From CAZUTK01 sp964623265 (lineage in GTDB: Bacteria; Electryoneota; B3-LCP): DNA of 60,704 nucleotides. Below the pieces are notes generated by a model, which had not been told where the DNA came from, made no database searches, and saw only the letters and a program-made list of their open reading frames with translations. Made by a program: the position numbers and the translations under genes. The stretch spans positions 1-60,704 of the forward strand of contig CAZUTK010000009.1 in NCBI GenBank assembly GCA_964623265.1, written 5' to 3'. The first letter of the stretch is position 1. Each line of letters opens with the position of its first letter. This document shows, piece after piece, positions 35,001 to 42,675 of the stretch.

Positions 35001-35082
35001 CTGTGCTTCCAGCGTACGGAATGAAGAGCAAGATCGCCATCCCGTAAAGTAGGGACAAGCCCGCCCCAAATCCTCTCCTCAT
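32041..35082 (-). CDS. Large secreted protein with type IX-like C-terminal sorting module
   Basis: 1013 residues from the ATG at 35082. Signal peptide MRRGFGAGLSLLYGMAILLFIPYAGS. Beta-rich throughout: an IPT/TIG-like start (LEIYGPTPLHSGQTLTLHGSGF), a lamin-tail or SwmB-like segment with VTFSEAV and VTFNGN (about 295-375), fibronectin-like stretches, and a LNWATESEVDALGFRVWR module. The final module has ELGQNFPNPFNPETHFELRVP and IYDLQGREV and ends MLLLK. No enzymatic motif is visible; the role is an exported structural or binding protein. GGAGG (35088-35092) is 5 bases from ATG 35082 and only 2 from ATG 35085, so 35082 is preferred; the upstream frame to 35145 has no support. Confidence 0.78.
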   Translation of the reverse strand: MRRGFGAGLSLLYGMAILLFIPYAGSTADPNGPQLEIYGPTPLHSGQTLTLHGSGFAANQELSGFGFLYRIENENPVLYKGFEAPDIRIRTDARGQFRTEYAPAIPPGLFGQAQLVIYYHRSIIASEFVEVRGSGSYQPFSLDATAGTLYFDAFEHGGPGEPPVVNGDDIPLTGSGWSGSLYGVNLQRYTSNNGTGTPVTVIGIANDLTFSGGNIVSGSSAVVQGMSSTYNSIRMAVLVWDEGYISTIVGTETTGAVQGEGWLSAEDVTAPQVSSADATSLTTIVVTFSEAVTTPADNSDAIDNWTVTFNGNRAVTALSPLGSTSTNTVTLTIADLGDRGATPVVQFVTGADEFEDPSGNDCESTVDPHITATDGIPPATPTLTTPDNNTMMEGGSVDWEASAGSGTDNSLAGILFQGSDNGSDWTNLDDDTSAPYGGTYTFGTQYTYYRARAYDTSNNTTNSASTANLQDAHHLHLTTIPASTPAGVESGQWTFTVHDNYGNAENVTQTISLSTSSATGVFRAVSGGSSVTYINLINASAGNFYYYDTQAGTYWIRVVNVALQDDSTQYTVTSNTSITSIVIRSAAGGGGSATERLEVAGAPNGGDYNVTPWMYVAGYNILGQYVEDVSADWGVVGSLPTGGGSGFENSNPSSSNRWTAVSSSSVSGYITASYGSLTDSTGLVSVDATRPGSVLGFDITEDQTDHNYVWAAWNPNSSYDDDRVAASGNVADFDVRFSASIINSEAAWDAATSVGTTNKPSSFNGASSWHIYMAGFPAGNYYYAIKTRDAQGYWSLIAAGCYTTAPDYSLPVTLSSFQASGGYGKITLNWATESEVDALGFRVWRDLDQSFSEPILVGSYETDPELLCQGSGETGYHYTFTDRQEIEPETMYYYRLENVDINGRTEFSSLIASAAALPLPTEFELGQNFPNPFNPETHFELRVPQNQRVTVAIYDLQGREVVRILDNAELEAAVYPLSWNGRDRSGNPLPSGLYFCKLWAQGTHRTIKMLLLK

Positions 35083-35245
35083 CATAACCTCCATTGTATG
35101 CAAAGAAATCCCCCCTCCGAGCGGATTCAACTCACCCCCGCTCATCTGGCGTTATAAATCATATAAAAATAATGATAAAATCTCCTTCCTAACCGCCGGG
35201 TTGCGGTTATTCCATTTCTGAGTTTTACCCGATTAGCGTGCTTCA

Positions 35246-35274
35246 AGATAATGTCCGATGTCAGGTAAAGTCAA
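35246..35274 (-). promoter_or_regulatory. Promoter of the sorted protein gene at 35082
   Basis: Minus strand: TTGACT (35274-35269), 17-base spacer, TTATCT (35251-35246). The leader would be about 155 bases; no conserved RNA element was recognised in it. Confidence 0.5.
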
Positions 35275-35369
35275 GTTTTTTTCGGCTTTATTAGAGGGGT
35301 ATCGGAAGGTAATTTTGAGGAAACAATCGTTCTAAGCGATCTTAGGAGGGGGAGTCGGTGGATTCTGTG

Positions 35370-38204
35370 TCATTTCAGGATCATCACCTTGGTGGTGGAG
35401 TTTCCGGAATGGTTCGTCCCGCGTAGGAAATAAATTCCCGAAGCGAATTCAGAGCAGCGGATTCTGGTGCTGTGGACACCTGCAGAAGCAGAAAACATCC
35501 GGTTACGCCACAGAGTCCGTCCGGTGATGTCCAGCAGTTCGAATTGCACCGGTCCGGCGGCGGGCAAGTAGAAAATCAGGTTAATCTCGGGGTTCGCGGG
35601 TTTTGGGAAGACGTCTAATATCTCGAATCCCTCGAGATGCGATGGTTTAATGGAGAAGGGGATTTGCAGGTTGTTCCAGTAGGTGAGCGCCGTTGCGGCG
35701 TGGTCTTGCAGGTCGGCGAGACTCTCCCCACCCAGCACGGAGAAGGCGACAGTAACGCTCGCTCCCGCCGGCAGATCGAACGGACCTGCGGAGAGGATCA
35801 TCGCGTAATCGGATGGGTTGACTCCGGATGTCTTCACCATGCCTGACGTCATAAAATCCCACTTCATGCTGTCGGACATCCATGGGTAAAAGGGACCGGC
35901 GGGTAAATCGTTGACGTTGTCTATGACACGGTAGGATGCCGGCTGACTGTTCAGCAGGCTGGTTCCGTAATAACGCTTGTTGGGGGATAGGGCGAGGGGA
36001 TTGAAGGTGTATCCGAGATTGTAGTCCGCCGACCAGTCCGCCCGGTTTGAGTCGTAATACGCTACGTCCCAATCGCAGTATAGAGCGGCGTACAGTTGGC
36101 TCAATGGACTAACCGATATGTTCTTCATTTCGAAGGCGAGGATGACGAAAGCGTCGGCGCCGGGTGTACTCCACGCATAGCTGCGCTGTGTGACTTCTAA
36201 CCCCACTTGCTCCGCCGGCGGTGGTTTCGTATCTGCATAGACGGCGATCCCCTCCTGATCCGCGTGCGCGCCGGGTCCGATCGTAATTTCGCCGTCCGCC
36301 GCCGTCTGCCAGTCATAGCGTTGAACGTACGAACCTCCGTAGGCGCAATCGCTGACCTTCCCGGCGGAAACGCCCGCCAAGAAAGATCCGTGGTAGAGGG
36401 CATTCGATCCGTTTTTAGGATAGCGGAAACCCGATCCCGGGGAAGCGGCGCCGGGCTGCGTGTAATTGCGAAAGCCGAAAGCGCCGAAATCCGTGATGGT
36501 GAAGATCACATCACCTGTGTCATGGTCTGCGAACGAGGGGTCTACCCACAGAGTTGAAGTCAAAATAGCGGAGTAAAAATCTTCGGCGTTGACCGTGAAG
36601 GTCAACGAAGCCGGGGTGTTGGAAGGAGCGCTGGGGGAGACGGAAATCATGAAGGGAGTGGCGGAATTATCCGCCACGGCGCCGGCATTCAACTGCGCCA
36701 GATTCCAATTCCCCTGCAAGACCACGAGGCTGGAGCTTCCTGACGTCAACGTCGTTTGAACATTCGAAGTGGAAGCGCCGAAGTTTTTCAGAGATAAAAT
36801 CAGGTTGCCGGTTTCTCCTGGATCCAACCTCCCGTCGCCGTCGCCGTTTACTTCTGTCACTGCGAGGTTTTCGATGCGCATCCCGGGTGCGGTTTCGGTG
36901 ACGGCACGATACGCATTGATTCTGCCGCTGCCCAGCAGACCGATGTAGAGAGGGTTGAAGTAGTCAATATTGTCGGCGGTATAGACGATCTGAGTGAAGA
37001 TCTGCTGCGGTGTCCAATCTGGATGCAGTGATTTGATCAGAGCCGCTACGCCCGCGACCAGCGGCGTGGACATAGAGGTCCCGTTTGCTGTGCCGTAGCC
37101 GGCGGGAATCAAAGAGAGGATATTGCTGCCCGGCGCGCAGATGGAGACCCACGTTCCATAATTGGAGAAGCCGGAACGGACGTCACCCGGAGCGGTCGCG
37201 GCGACCGCGAGGACGTTGCTGTATGCTGCCGGATAATGGGGGGTGGAACTCCCCTCATTGCCCGCCGCCGCGATGACGAGGGCGCCTTGTAGAACGGCGT
37301 CGGCGATGACGTCTAACTCGAAGGAATTTGAACCCGGCCCGCCCCAGGAAAGACTGATGACATCCGCGCCGTTCTGCGCGGCGTAGATGATGCCTTCCAA
37401 GCCGTACACAATGGAAGAGCCGACTCCCACGCGGATCGGCATGATTTTGCATTCCGGCGCCATTCCCACTACACCGCGCTGGTTGTTCATAACCGCTGCG
37501 ACGAGGCCCGCCGTGTGGGTGCCGTGGTAATCCACCGTGCCGTTGAAAGTTTCCGGCGCGGGATTATTGTCTTGGCCGAAGAAATCCCATCCTCGAATAT
37601 CGTCCACAAAGCCGTTTTGATCATCATCCAAGCTGTTGCCCGGTATTTCGCCCGGATTCGACCAGATGTTGCCCGCCAGATCCGGATGCTGCCAATCCGT
37701 CCCGTTGTCCACGATGGCGACGACGCTGCCGTTACCGCGAGCGAGATCCCAGGCGGCGGGAGCCTGGATCACCGGGTAGAACCACTGTTCGCCGTAAAGC
37801 GGATCGCCAGGTACATTGTCGAGGCGAAGTGGTGAAGTATCTTTATCCGGCGAGGTCGTCCTGCAGGGGTTTTCTGCGATGTACTCGGTGCCTTGCAAAC
37901 CGCGAAGGGCTTGAAGCAGTCCGACAATGTCGGTTCCGGAGCTGACCGTCAGACGCAAGACGCGCTGCAACCCAACCGCGGACGTTTGTCTGGGGCTGCT
38001 GATCACCCTCTGTACCTCCACAAGATCGAAGCGTCGAAGAACCTCATCCAATTCCCGCGCACCGGTCTCCCAACAGTCAGAGGTGCGCTGGGGTGAAAGC
38101 TCCTCCGACCATTTCAGGTAGAGGATCGTTTGCGCCAAACAGGCGGAACCTAAGAGAATGAAACTGAACGCTGCGATCAACAGGGAGACGGTGTATTTCA
38201 GCAT
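35370..38204 (-). CDS. Secreted subtilase (S8) with type IX-like C-terminal sorting module
   Basis: 944 residues; signal peptide at about 1-24 (ACLAQ). The propeptide-like region (25-130) precedes an S8 domain with the complete triad: D166 (VAIVDNGTD, where most subtilases have D-T/S-G), H227 (YHGTHTAG) and S377 (NGTSMSTP); oxyanion N316 (AAGNEG). A GDGDGRLDPGE CARDB-like module follows (about 445-545), as in the M14 peptidase, then beta-rich domains. The last module has FPKPANPEINLIFYLP and ends VMILK, a diverged PNPFNP type. It degrades or processes exported proteins at the cell surface. It lies 9 bases behind the CoA-binding gene in a run of closely packed genes starting near 40450, so it is probably the last gene of that operon; its ribosome binding site (GACGAG) is weak. 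Confidence 0.88.
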   Translation of the reverse strand: MLKYTVSLLIAAFSFILLGSACLAQTILYLKWSEELSPQRTSDCWETGARELDEVLRRFDLVEVQRVISSPRQTSAVGLQRVLRLTVSSGTDIVGLLQALRGLQGTEYIAENPCRTTSPDKDTSPLRLDNVPGDPLYGEQWFYPVIQAPAAWDLARGNGSVVAIVDNGTDWQHPDLAGNIWSNPGEIPGNSLDDDQNGFVDDIRGWDFFGQDNNPAPETFNGTVDYHGTHTAGLVAAVMNNQRGVVGMAPECKIMPIRVGVGSSIVYGLEGIIYAAQNGADVISLSWGGPGSNSFELDVIADAVLQGALVIAAAGNEGSSTPHYPAAYSNVLAVAATAPGDVRSGFSNYGTWVSICAPGSNILSLIPAGYGTANGTSMSTPLVAGVAALIKSLHPDWTPQQIFTQIVYTADNIDYFNPLYIGLLGSGRINAYRAVTETAPGMRIENLAVTEVNGDGDGRLDPGETGNLILSLKNFGASTSNVQTTLTSGSSSLVVLQGNWNLAQLNAGAVADNSATPFMISVSPSAPSNTPASLTFTVNAEDFYSAILTSTLWVDPSFADHDTGDVIFTITDFGAFGFRNYTQPGAASPGSGFRYPKNGSNALYHGSFLAGVSAGKVSDCAYGGSYVQRYDWQTAADGEITIGPGAHADQEGIAVYADTKPPPAEQVGLEVTQRSYAWSTPGADAFVILAFEMKNISVSPLSQLYAALYCDWDVAYYDSNRADWSADYNLGYTFNPLALSPNKRYYGTSLLNSQPASYRVIDNVNDLPAGPFYPWMSDSMKWDFMTSGMVKTSGVNPSDYAMILSAGPFDLPAGASVTVAFSVLGGESLADLQDHAATALTYWNNLQIPFSIKPSHLEGFEILDVFPKPANPEINLIFYLPAAGPVQFELLDITGRTLWRNRMFSASAGVHSTRIRCSEFASGIYFLRGTNHSGNSTTKVMILK

Positions 38205-38213
38205 AATTTCTCG

Positions 38214-38654
38214 TCAAATCCGAAGACGGCTCAGCTCTTTCTTCATGCAATGATCCATAATCACCCGAACGCCGGCTTCCTGTGCCCGCAGCGCGGCGTC
38301 TGGATTGACCACCCCTTCCTGCAGCCAGAGATAAGGGATACGCAGACGGATGACCTCATCCACGATTTCATGAATTGCGTCCGAGTTGCGGAAGACGTCC
38401 ACTACGTCAATGGGTTCGGGGATGTGATCGAGGGACGGATAACAGATGGTTCCCAGCACTTCTTCCAGCGACGGGTTCACGCCGATGACGTGATAACCGC
38501 TTTCAATGAGGAATCGGGCGACGTCGTAACTCGGTCTGCTGGGTTTGTCGGAAATACCCACCACCGCGATGGTGCGCGCTTCGTTGAGAATTTCCTGAAT
38601 CAGATCCGGATTGGACCAGGGGGGACTGAATTTCTTATTTCGACTACGTGGCAT
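38214..38654 (-). CDS. YccU-type CoA-binding protein
   Basis: 146 residues forming a CoA-binding Rossmann domain: IAVVGISDKPSRPSYDVARFLIESGYHVIGVNP is the hallmark, followed by DVVDVFRNSDAIHEIVDEVI and LWLQEGVVNPDAALRAQEAGVRVIMDHCMKKE. The family resembles the CoA-binding part of succinyl-CoA synthetase; some members regulate acyl-CoA-linked processes, but no reaction is established for this one. AGGAG lies 6 bases before the ATG. It is 9 bases behind thioredoxin and 9 before the subtilase gene. Confidence 0.88.
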   Translation of the reverse strand: MPRSRNKKFSPPWSNPDLIQEILNEARTIAVVGISDKPSRPSYDVARFLIESGYHVIGVNPSLEEVLGTICYPSLDHIPEPIDVVDVFRNSDAIHEIVDEVIRLRIPYLWLQEGVVNPDAALRAQEAGVRVIMDHCMKKELSRLRI

Positions 38655-38663
38655 AAGCGGCTC

Positions 38664-38987
38664 CTATAAATGCGAGTCTAGTTTCGAGATGATGCTGGCT
38701 TTCGGCACGGCACCGATAATTTGTTCCACCGCTTTGCCTCCCTGGAAAAGCATCAGCGTGGGGATGCCTCGGATGCCGTACTGGGCGGCGATCTGCGGAC
38801 TTTCATCCACATTCAGCTTCCCGACTTTGATGCGTCCGGCGTAATCTTCGGATATCTGTTCGACGATGGGTGCGATCATATGGCAGGGCCCGCACCACTC
38901 CGCCCAGAAATCCACCAGAACGGGAATTTGACTTTCCAGCACTTCCTGTTTGAAATTTTCTTCTTTAAGGTGCAGCAGTTGACTCAT
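38664..38987 (-). CDS. trxA: Thioredoxin
   Basis: 107 residues, a full single-domain thioredoxin. Active site W31-C32-G-P-C35 (FWAEWCGPCHMIAPI), cis-proline in GIRGIPTLMLF and conserved GKLNVDE. There is no signal peptide, so it is cytoplasmic, reducing protein disulfides with electrons from thioredoxin reductase (not encoded here). GGAGA lies 6 bases before the ATG. It is the middle gene of the receiver, V4R, thioredoxin, CoA-binding, subtilase run, 28 bases behind the V4R gene. Confidence 0.93.
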   Translation of the reverse strand: MSQLLHLKEENFKQEVLESQIPVLVDFWAEWCGPCHMIAPIVEQISEDYAGRIKVGKLNVDESPQIAAQYGIRGIPTLMLFQGGKAVEQIIGAVPKASIISKLDSHL

Positions 38988-39015
38988 CTGTTCTCCGATA
39001 TTGTATTTTCACTGT

Positions 39016-39588
39016 TTATTCTTTAATAGAATTCACGACGTTGGTTGTCACGGATAGTCTCAATTCCGTTTCTCCCGCCGCGGCATTGAAGATGAAAGTG
39101 CAGGGACCCGGACCGTCCACGGCGCGGCAGCGCATCTCCAGTCCCGATGTTTCCCGCCCCAGCGCGAACTGCCAGACTCCTGCAAATAGACCGCGGATCA
39201 AGTGGCATACCGGGAAGTCGGATTTGCGATACCCTTCCGCGAATATGCTGTGAAACACGTCCAGTTCCAGCACCCCGCGTTTTGCATCGAGCGAGGTGAT
39301 TTCCGTCCGGCCCCAGCCCATATGACGGTTCATCCTCGCAAAATGGCGGATCAGTTCGCCGGTTTCTAATTCCACTTCGCTTTCCGTTTGGAGAGCGAAA
39401 AGTTTTCCGTAAATATGCCCGATCTTATACAATTCCTGCCCGACTTTTTCCGCGCCTAACTCGCTCTCCATGCTTTTCTGAAAATCCAGAAGGATCTCCG
39501 GATTCAAGAGCATCAGGCGGGTTTCGCCGCACATAATGGCGCCGCCTTCCGGCAGATTTTCCAAACTATCCAGCAGATCATTTCTCAT
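39016..39588 (-). CDS. V4R-domain protein (small-molecule-binding fold)
   Basis: 190 residues from the ATG at 39588. The C-terminal half matches the V4R (4-vinyl reductase) domain: MGWGRTEITSLDAKRGVLELDVFHSIFAEGY, then CHLIRGLFAGVWQFALGRETSGLEMRCRAVDGPGPCTFIF, with two of the family's conserved cysteines. The N-terminal half (LNPEILLDFQKSMESELGAEKVGQELYKIGHIYGKLFA) looks like the helical NO-sensor-like extension common in V4R proteins. V4R domains bind hydrocarbons, tetrapyrroles or zinc and often act in signalling. It overlaps the receiver gene by 11 bases, and GGAG sits 6 bases before this ATG inside that gene, so the two are coupled. An upstream ATG at 39630 is less supported. Confidence 0.78.
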   Translation of the reverse strand: MRNDLLDSLENLPEGGAIMCGETRLMLLNPEILLDFQKSMESELGAEKVGQELYKIGHIYGKLFALQTESEVELETGELIRHFARMNRHMGWGRTEITSLDAKRGVLELDVFHSIFAEGYRKSDFPVCHLIRGLFAGVWQFALGRETSGLEMRCRAVDGPGPCTFIFNAAAGETELRLSVTTNVVNSIKE

Positions 39589-40309
39589 CGCCTGCTCCGG
39601 CGCCGGTTTCGGGATTGCGTTCGAAAGCACCCGGACGCAATTGATAAATCAAGGAGCGGATGAAGGGATGCAGGGTCAGATCCATCAATGCGTCTATATC
39701 ATCTCCTGCTACCGAGCGTAAACCGCTCTTCAGCATCCTGCTACGGATTTCCAGAACCGCGGTAGCGATCGCTCTCGATTCATCTCCGCTTGCGAGCAAA
39801 TGGGCGTAATGGACGATCTGAGTGAGCAATTCGAACGGATCGAGGCTGATGGCGCTGTTGAACTCGGCTTCGAGCTCGGTTTGTTTCGCCTTGGTGCACC
39901 GGTAGGTCGCCTCCCAATCCACGTCAGACGGCTTTTGCAGCACTCGGCGGGCGCCTGTCTTCCTCGCCCTCTCCGCCTCTTCGATGGTGCCTTTACGGGT
40001 GTAAGTTACGATCGGCACGCCGGGGAACTGCCGTTGGACGTCGGCGATGAGTTGTAAGCCGCCTTCTGGACCTTGACCCCGGGCGATTCGAATCGCCTGA
40101 TAACGGCGGTTCGCTGCGGCGACGTTAAGATATGCCTTGATCAGATCCCCTTCATCGTCAATAAGAGAAACAGGGGGTTCCGAGACAATGGCCGGCCGAA
40201 CTGCCGCCGACGCATCCGGAAAGTAGAGATCCAGCACAAATAGATCCGGTTGCGGCTTTACGGCAGAGATCTTTTCTCTGGCTGCCGCGAGAGTCGGAGC
40301 GGTCACCAC
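39578..40309 (-). CDS. Response-regulator receiver protein (true N-terminus lies upstream, start codon unclear)
   Basis: From the GTG at 40309 the product is 243 residues, but that start would remove the first strand and acidic pocket of the receiver. The same frame runs on upstream and encodes KKLICFIDDDPAELELFEK (codons at about 40396-40340), the beginning of a normal receiver. Further features: phosphoacceptor Asp in LFVLDLYFPD, an insertion of about 50 residues with a second acidic patch (SLIDDEGDL), the threonine strand VPIVTYTRKGT and the lysine in VLQKPSD. A helical C-terminal region follows with no DNA-binding motif. No in-frame ATG, GTG or TTG exists between the promoter (40456-40484) and the receiver; candidate starts are ATT (40441, 40432, 40411) or CTG (40390). 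It is the first gene of the operon running to the subtilase and overlaps the V4R gene. Confidence 0.75.
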   Translation of the reverse strand: MVTAPTLAAAREKISAVKPQPDLFVLDLYFPDASAAVRPAIVSEPPVSLIDDEGDLIKAYLNVAAANRRYQAIRIARGQGPEGGLQLIADVQRQFPGVPIVTYTRKGTIEEAERARKTGARRVLQKPSDVDWEATYRCTKAKQTELEAEFNSAISLDPFELLTQIVHYAHLLASGDESRAIATAVLEIRSRMLKSGLRSVAGDDIDALMDLTLHPFIRSLIYQLRPGAFERNPETGAGAGDEK

Positions 40310-40455
40310 TGAAAACGATCCGTCTTCGTTTCCGAAGATTTTTTCGAAGAGTTCGAGTTCGGCGGGATCGTCGTCAATGAAACAGATCAGTTTCTTATGT
40401 TGTGATTGAATCGGGGAGCCCGTTTCAGAAATGAATGAAATCCGCTTCTTTCGTG

Positions 40456-40484
40456 AATATACGACGATGAAATTCCAAAGTCAA
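40456..40484 (-). promoter_or_regulatory. Promoter of the receiver/V4R/thioredoxin/subtilase operon
   Basis: Minus strand: TTGACT (40484-40479), 17-base spacer ending CGTCG, TATATT (40461-40456). The expected start is near 40449. It lies just past the stop codon of the PorV-like gene. Confidence 0.75.
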
Positions 40485-40512
40485 GCAGAAGAAAGAAAAA
40501 CCTGCGGCGATC

Positions 40513-41619
40513 CTATTCGTCGGGAGTCAGCCAGCCCCGCAGTTGATCAAATCCCACGTTAACGGCGGCGTCCATCCGCAGACCGTTCATCCAAGTCCAG
40601 TCAGAGGCGGGTTCGTGCACCCAAGCCAGGTTGGCGCGCAGCCACTCCGGTCCCATTCCCAGTCCGAGGTGGTGAAAGAATCTTCCGGTTCCGTGTTCCT
40701 GGGTCCAGCCCATCCGCAGGCTGATCAGCGTCATAATGCCGGCTTCGATTCCGCAGCGTGAAATCCATTGTCCTTCGTTTCCTCGCCCTTCCCAGGCGGT
40801 GAAGAGAGCATCGCCCGCCTTCTTGTATCCGCCGGCGCTGTTGCGCGCCACCAGGAGCTTTTCCACACCGCATGCCAGGCGCAGATCCAACCAGCGACTC
40901 AGGTACGCCCCCCAGAGAAGATCGGCGCGGAATCGCTGCGGAAGCATTTCCACCTGCGTGGAATTTTCGTATTCCACGCTGCCGCCTAGATTCTGTAAGG
41001 CGATCCCCAGGTTCAAGCCGCGGGGGAAGGGTCTGCCAAATTTCAGACGATGGTTGCGCGCTTCTTCATCTAATTTCCCCAGCGTGATGCCTGGAAAAAG
41101 ACCCGCATATGCCGCGCCGACGTCAAAAGCGGTCTTGTAGGTTTTCGTGTCCGATTCGTTGAGCGGCGTGAAAGGAAAGCGGTTTTTGGTCGAGAGAATT
41201 TTCAAGGCCAGTCCTACGGAGACCCCCCGCCAGGGTTTTCCTGCTAAAATCAAGGCGCTGGCTTCTTCGGGAGGATACGATGTGCCTTCTTCCCCTTTGC
41301 GGTTCAGATAATTCACGCTGATGTAGCCGAATTCGGTGTGAGCCGCGGCGTTCAGAACGAGGAGATCGTAGCCTCGCTGAAAATACGGGCGCGGATTGGA
41401 ATAGACTGTGCCGCCTACATCGCCCATAAACGCTTGCGCCGCAGGATTGAGCAATCCGCTGGAAGGATCCCCCAGCAACGCGCCGCAGCCGCCCATCCCT
41501 TCCGATCGGGCGCTGGTTCCCAGGAGGAAGAGCTTGCCCGCCGTATTGATCGGATAATTCGCCCCGGATGCGGTTTGCGTCAGCAGCCAAAGAAACAGCG
41601 GAAAGGCAACCCGCCTCAT
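40513..41619 (-). CDS. PorV/UPF0164-family outer-membrane beta-barrel protein
   Basis: 368 residues; signal peptide at about 1-19 (MRRVAFPLFLWLLTQTASG). The family's opening motif is clear: AGKLFLLGTSARSEGMGGCGALLGDPSSGLLNPAA. The rest alternates beta strands and turns as in an OmpP1/FadL-like barrel, ending LRMDAAVNVGFDQLRG. PorV is the outer-membrane shuttle that collects type IX cargo from the translocon; PorQ and other UPF0164 members are close relatives. The six cargo-like proteins in this window make a secretion role plausible, but no PorU, SprA or PorK-N gene is present nearby. Its ATG overlaps the stop of the upstream lyase gene by 4 bases (41616-41619). Confidence 0.72.
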   Translation of the reverse strand: MRRVAFPLFLWLLTQTASGANYPINTAGKLFLLGTSARSEGMGGCGALLGDPSSGLLNPAAQAFMGDVGGTVYSNPRPYFQRGYDLLVLNAAAHTEFGYISVNYLNRKGEEGTSYPPEEASALILAGKPWRGVSVGLALKILSTKNRFPFTPLNESDTKTYKTAFDVGAAYAGLFPGITLGKLDEEARNHRLKFGRPFPRGLNLGIALQNLGGSVEYENSTQVEMLPQRFRADLLWGAYLSRWLDLRLACGVEKLLVARNSAGGYKKAGDALFTAWEGRGNEGQWISRCGIEAGIMTLISLRMGWTQEHGTGRFFHHLGLGMGPEWLRANLAWVHEPASDWTWMNGLRMDAAVNVGFDQLRGWLTPDE

Positions 41620-42386
41620 ACGTCAATGCTCCGGGGAGCGGGGCCGTCATACTCGAAGGGCGGCGGACCCAGTCTGCGCATCGTTTTCTCGCGAGTCCAT
41701 TCCTCGTACACGTGGGCGATCAATCCCGGCACGCGGCTGATGATGAAGAAGCCCTTGCCCATCCTCCAATCGAAGCCCATTTCGCTGATGACGGCCGCGA
41801 TAGCACCATCCACATTCAGCGGCAAGTCCTTCCCGGACGTGCGCTCCAGTTCATCCTGAATCGCCACCGCCAGCTCGATGATCCGCCCTTTGTAGCCGAT
41901 TCTCTCGGCGATCTCCAGCAGCTTCAAAGTCCGAGGATCCCGCTTGTGAATGCGGTGCCCGTACCCCGGCATGCGCTTGCCTTTTTCCTTCATCTCTGCG
42001 ACGAGCTGTGCGGCGAGTTCGGCGGGGGAACCGCTTTTGCGCGCCCATTCCTGCAGGATGCGGGCGCACTGTTCGATGGCGCCGCCGTGGGAGTCGCCGA
42101 TCGTCATCACACCCGCCGCGACGGCGCAATTGAGAGGATTCCCGCCGGAAAAGACCGTCCGCGCCGCGAGATTGGAAGGCGGAGTCGGTCCATGGTCAAT
42201 CGAAGAAACCAGCATCGCCTCCATCATGCGGCGCTGCTGATTGTTGGGTAATTCCCCTTTCAAGATGAGGTAGATCGCATCCGAAAAGGAGAGATGCTCC
42301 ATCATTTCCGCGATCTCATACCCGCGGACTCGGATCGTGCCGCCGGATACATCCGTGACGGCGGTTTTCCAAGGTTGTTCAGCCAT
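41616..42386 (-). CDS. Stand-alone citryl-CoA lyase-like / short citrate-synthase-fold enzyme
   Basis: 256 residues, about two thirds of a normal citrate synthase. The catalytic triad can be placed: H100 (GDSHGGA), H144 (RMPGYGHRIHKRDPR) and D193 (LPLNVDGAIAAVISEMG); a further H65 lies in SSIDHGPTPPS. This size and pattern fit the stand-alone citryl-CoA lyase (Ccl) or the C-terminal domain of ATP-citrate lyase, which cleaves citryl-CoA to acetyl-CoA and oxaloacetate; other short CS-fold proteins have unknown substrates. No citryl-CoA synthetase genes are adjacent. It is the first gene of a two-gene unit with the PorV-like protein. The promoter lies about 95 bases upstream. Confidence 0.8.
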   Translation of the reverse strand: MAEQPWKTAVTDVSGGTIRVRGYEIAEMMEHLSFSDAIYLILKGELPNNQQRRMMEAMLVSSIDHGPTPPSNLAARTVFSGGNPLNCAVAAGVMTIGDSHGGAIEQCARILQEWARKSGSPAELAAQLVAEMKEKGKRMPGYGHRIHKRDPRTLKLLEIAERIGYKGRIIELAVAIQDELERTSGKDLPLNVDGAIAAVISEMGFDWRMGKGFFIISRVPGLIAHVYEEWTREKTMRRLGPPPFEYDGPAPRSIDV

Positions 42387-42479
42387 CGTTGACTCAATCT
42401 GAAATGGAAATTTCTATTATCAGGTAATCGAATCTGCGATAAATAGTGCAAAACAGATCTGCAATGCCGTTGATGCACC

Positions 42480-42508
42480 ATAATACGAAAAAACTGATGG
42501 ATATGCAA
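42480..42508 (-). promoter_or_regulatory. Promoter of the citryl-CoA-lyase/PorV unit
   Basis: Minus strand: TTGCAT (42508-42503), 17-base spacer ending TTTCG, TATTAT (42485-42480). The upstream block 42505-42519 repeats exactly at 31914-31928. Confidence 0.65.
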
Positions 42509-42596
42509 GCAATTTCAGCGGAGTCCGCGCAGGCGGAAATGCAATATTTTGCATCTTGTTTTAACGGATGCTTTTATTATTTTATGGAAAAAATGC

Positions 42597-42625
42597 TTGT
42601 ATCTTTGATTTAAACGCAATAAATT
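42597..42625 (+). promoter_or_regulatory. Putative promoter of the first tandem sorted-protein gene
   Basis: TTGTAT (42597-42602), 17-base spacer, TAAATT (42620-42625), about 50 bases before the ATG at 42676. It is a weaker match than most others here. Confidence 0.45.
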
Positions 42626-42675
42626 TAGCAAAACGACGCACGAAAAAGAATCGTCCAATTCGACAGGAGAACAGA

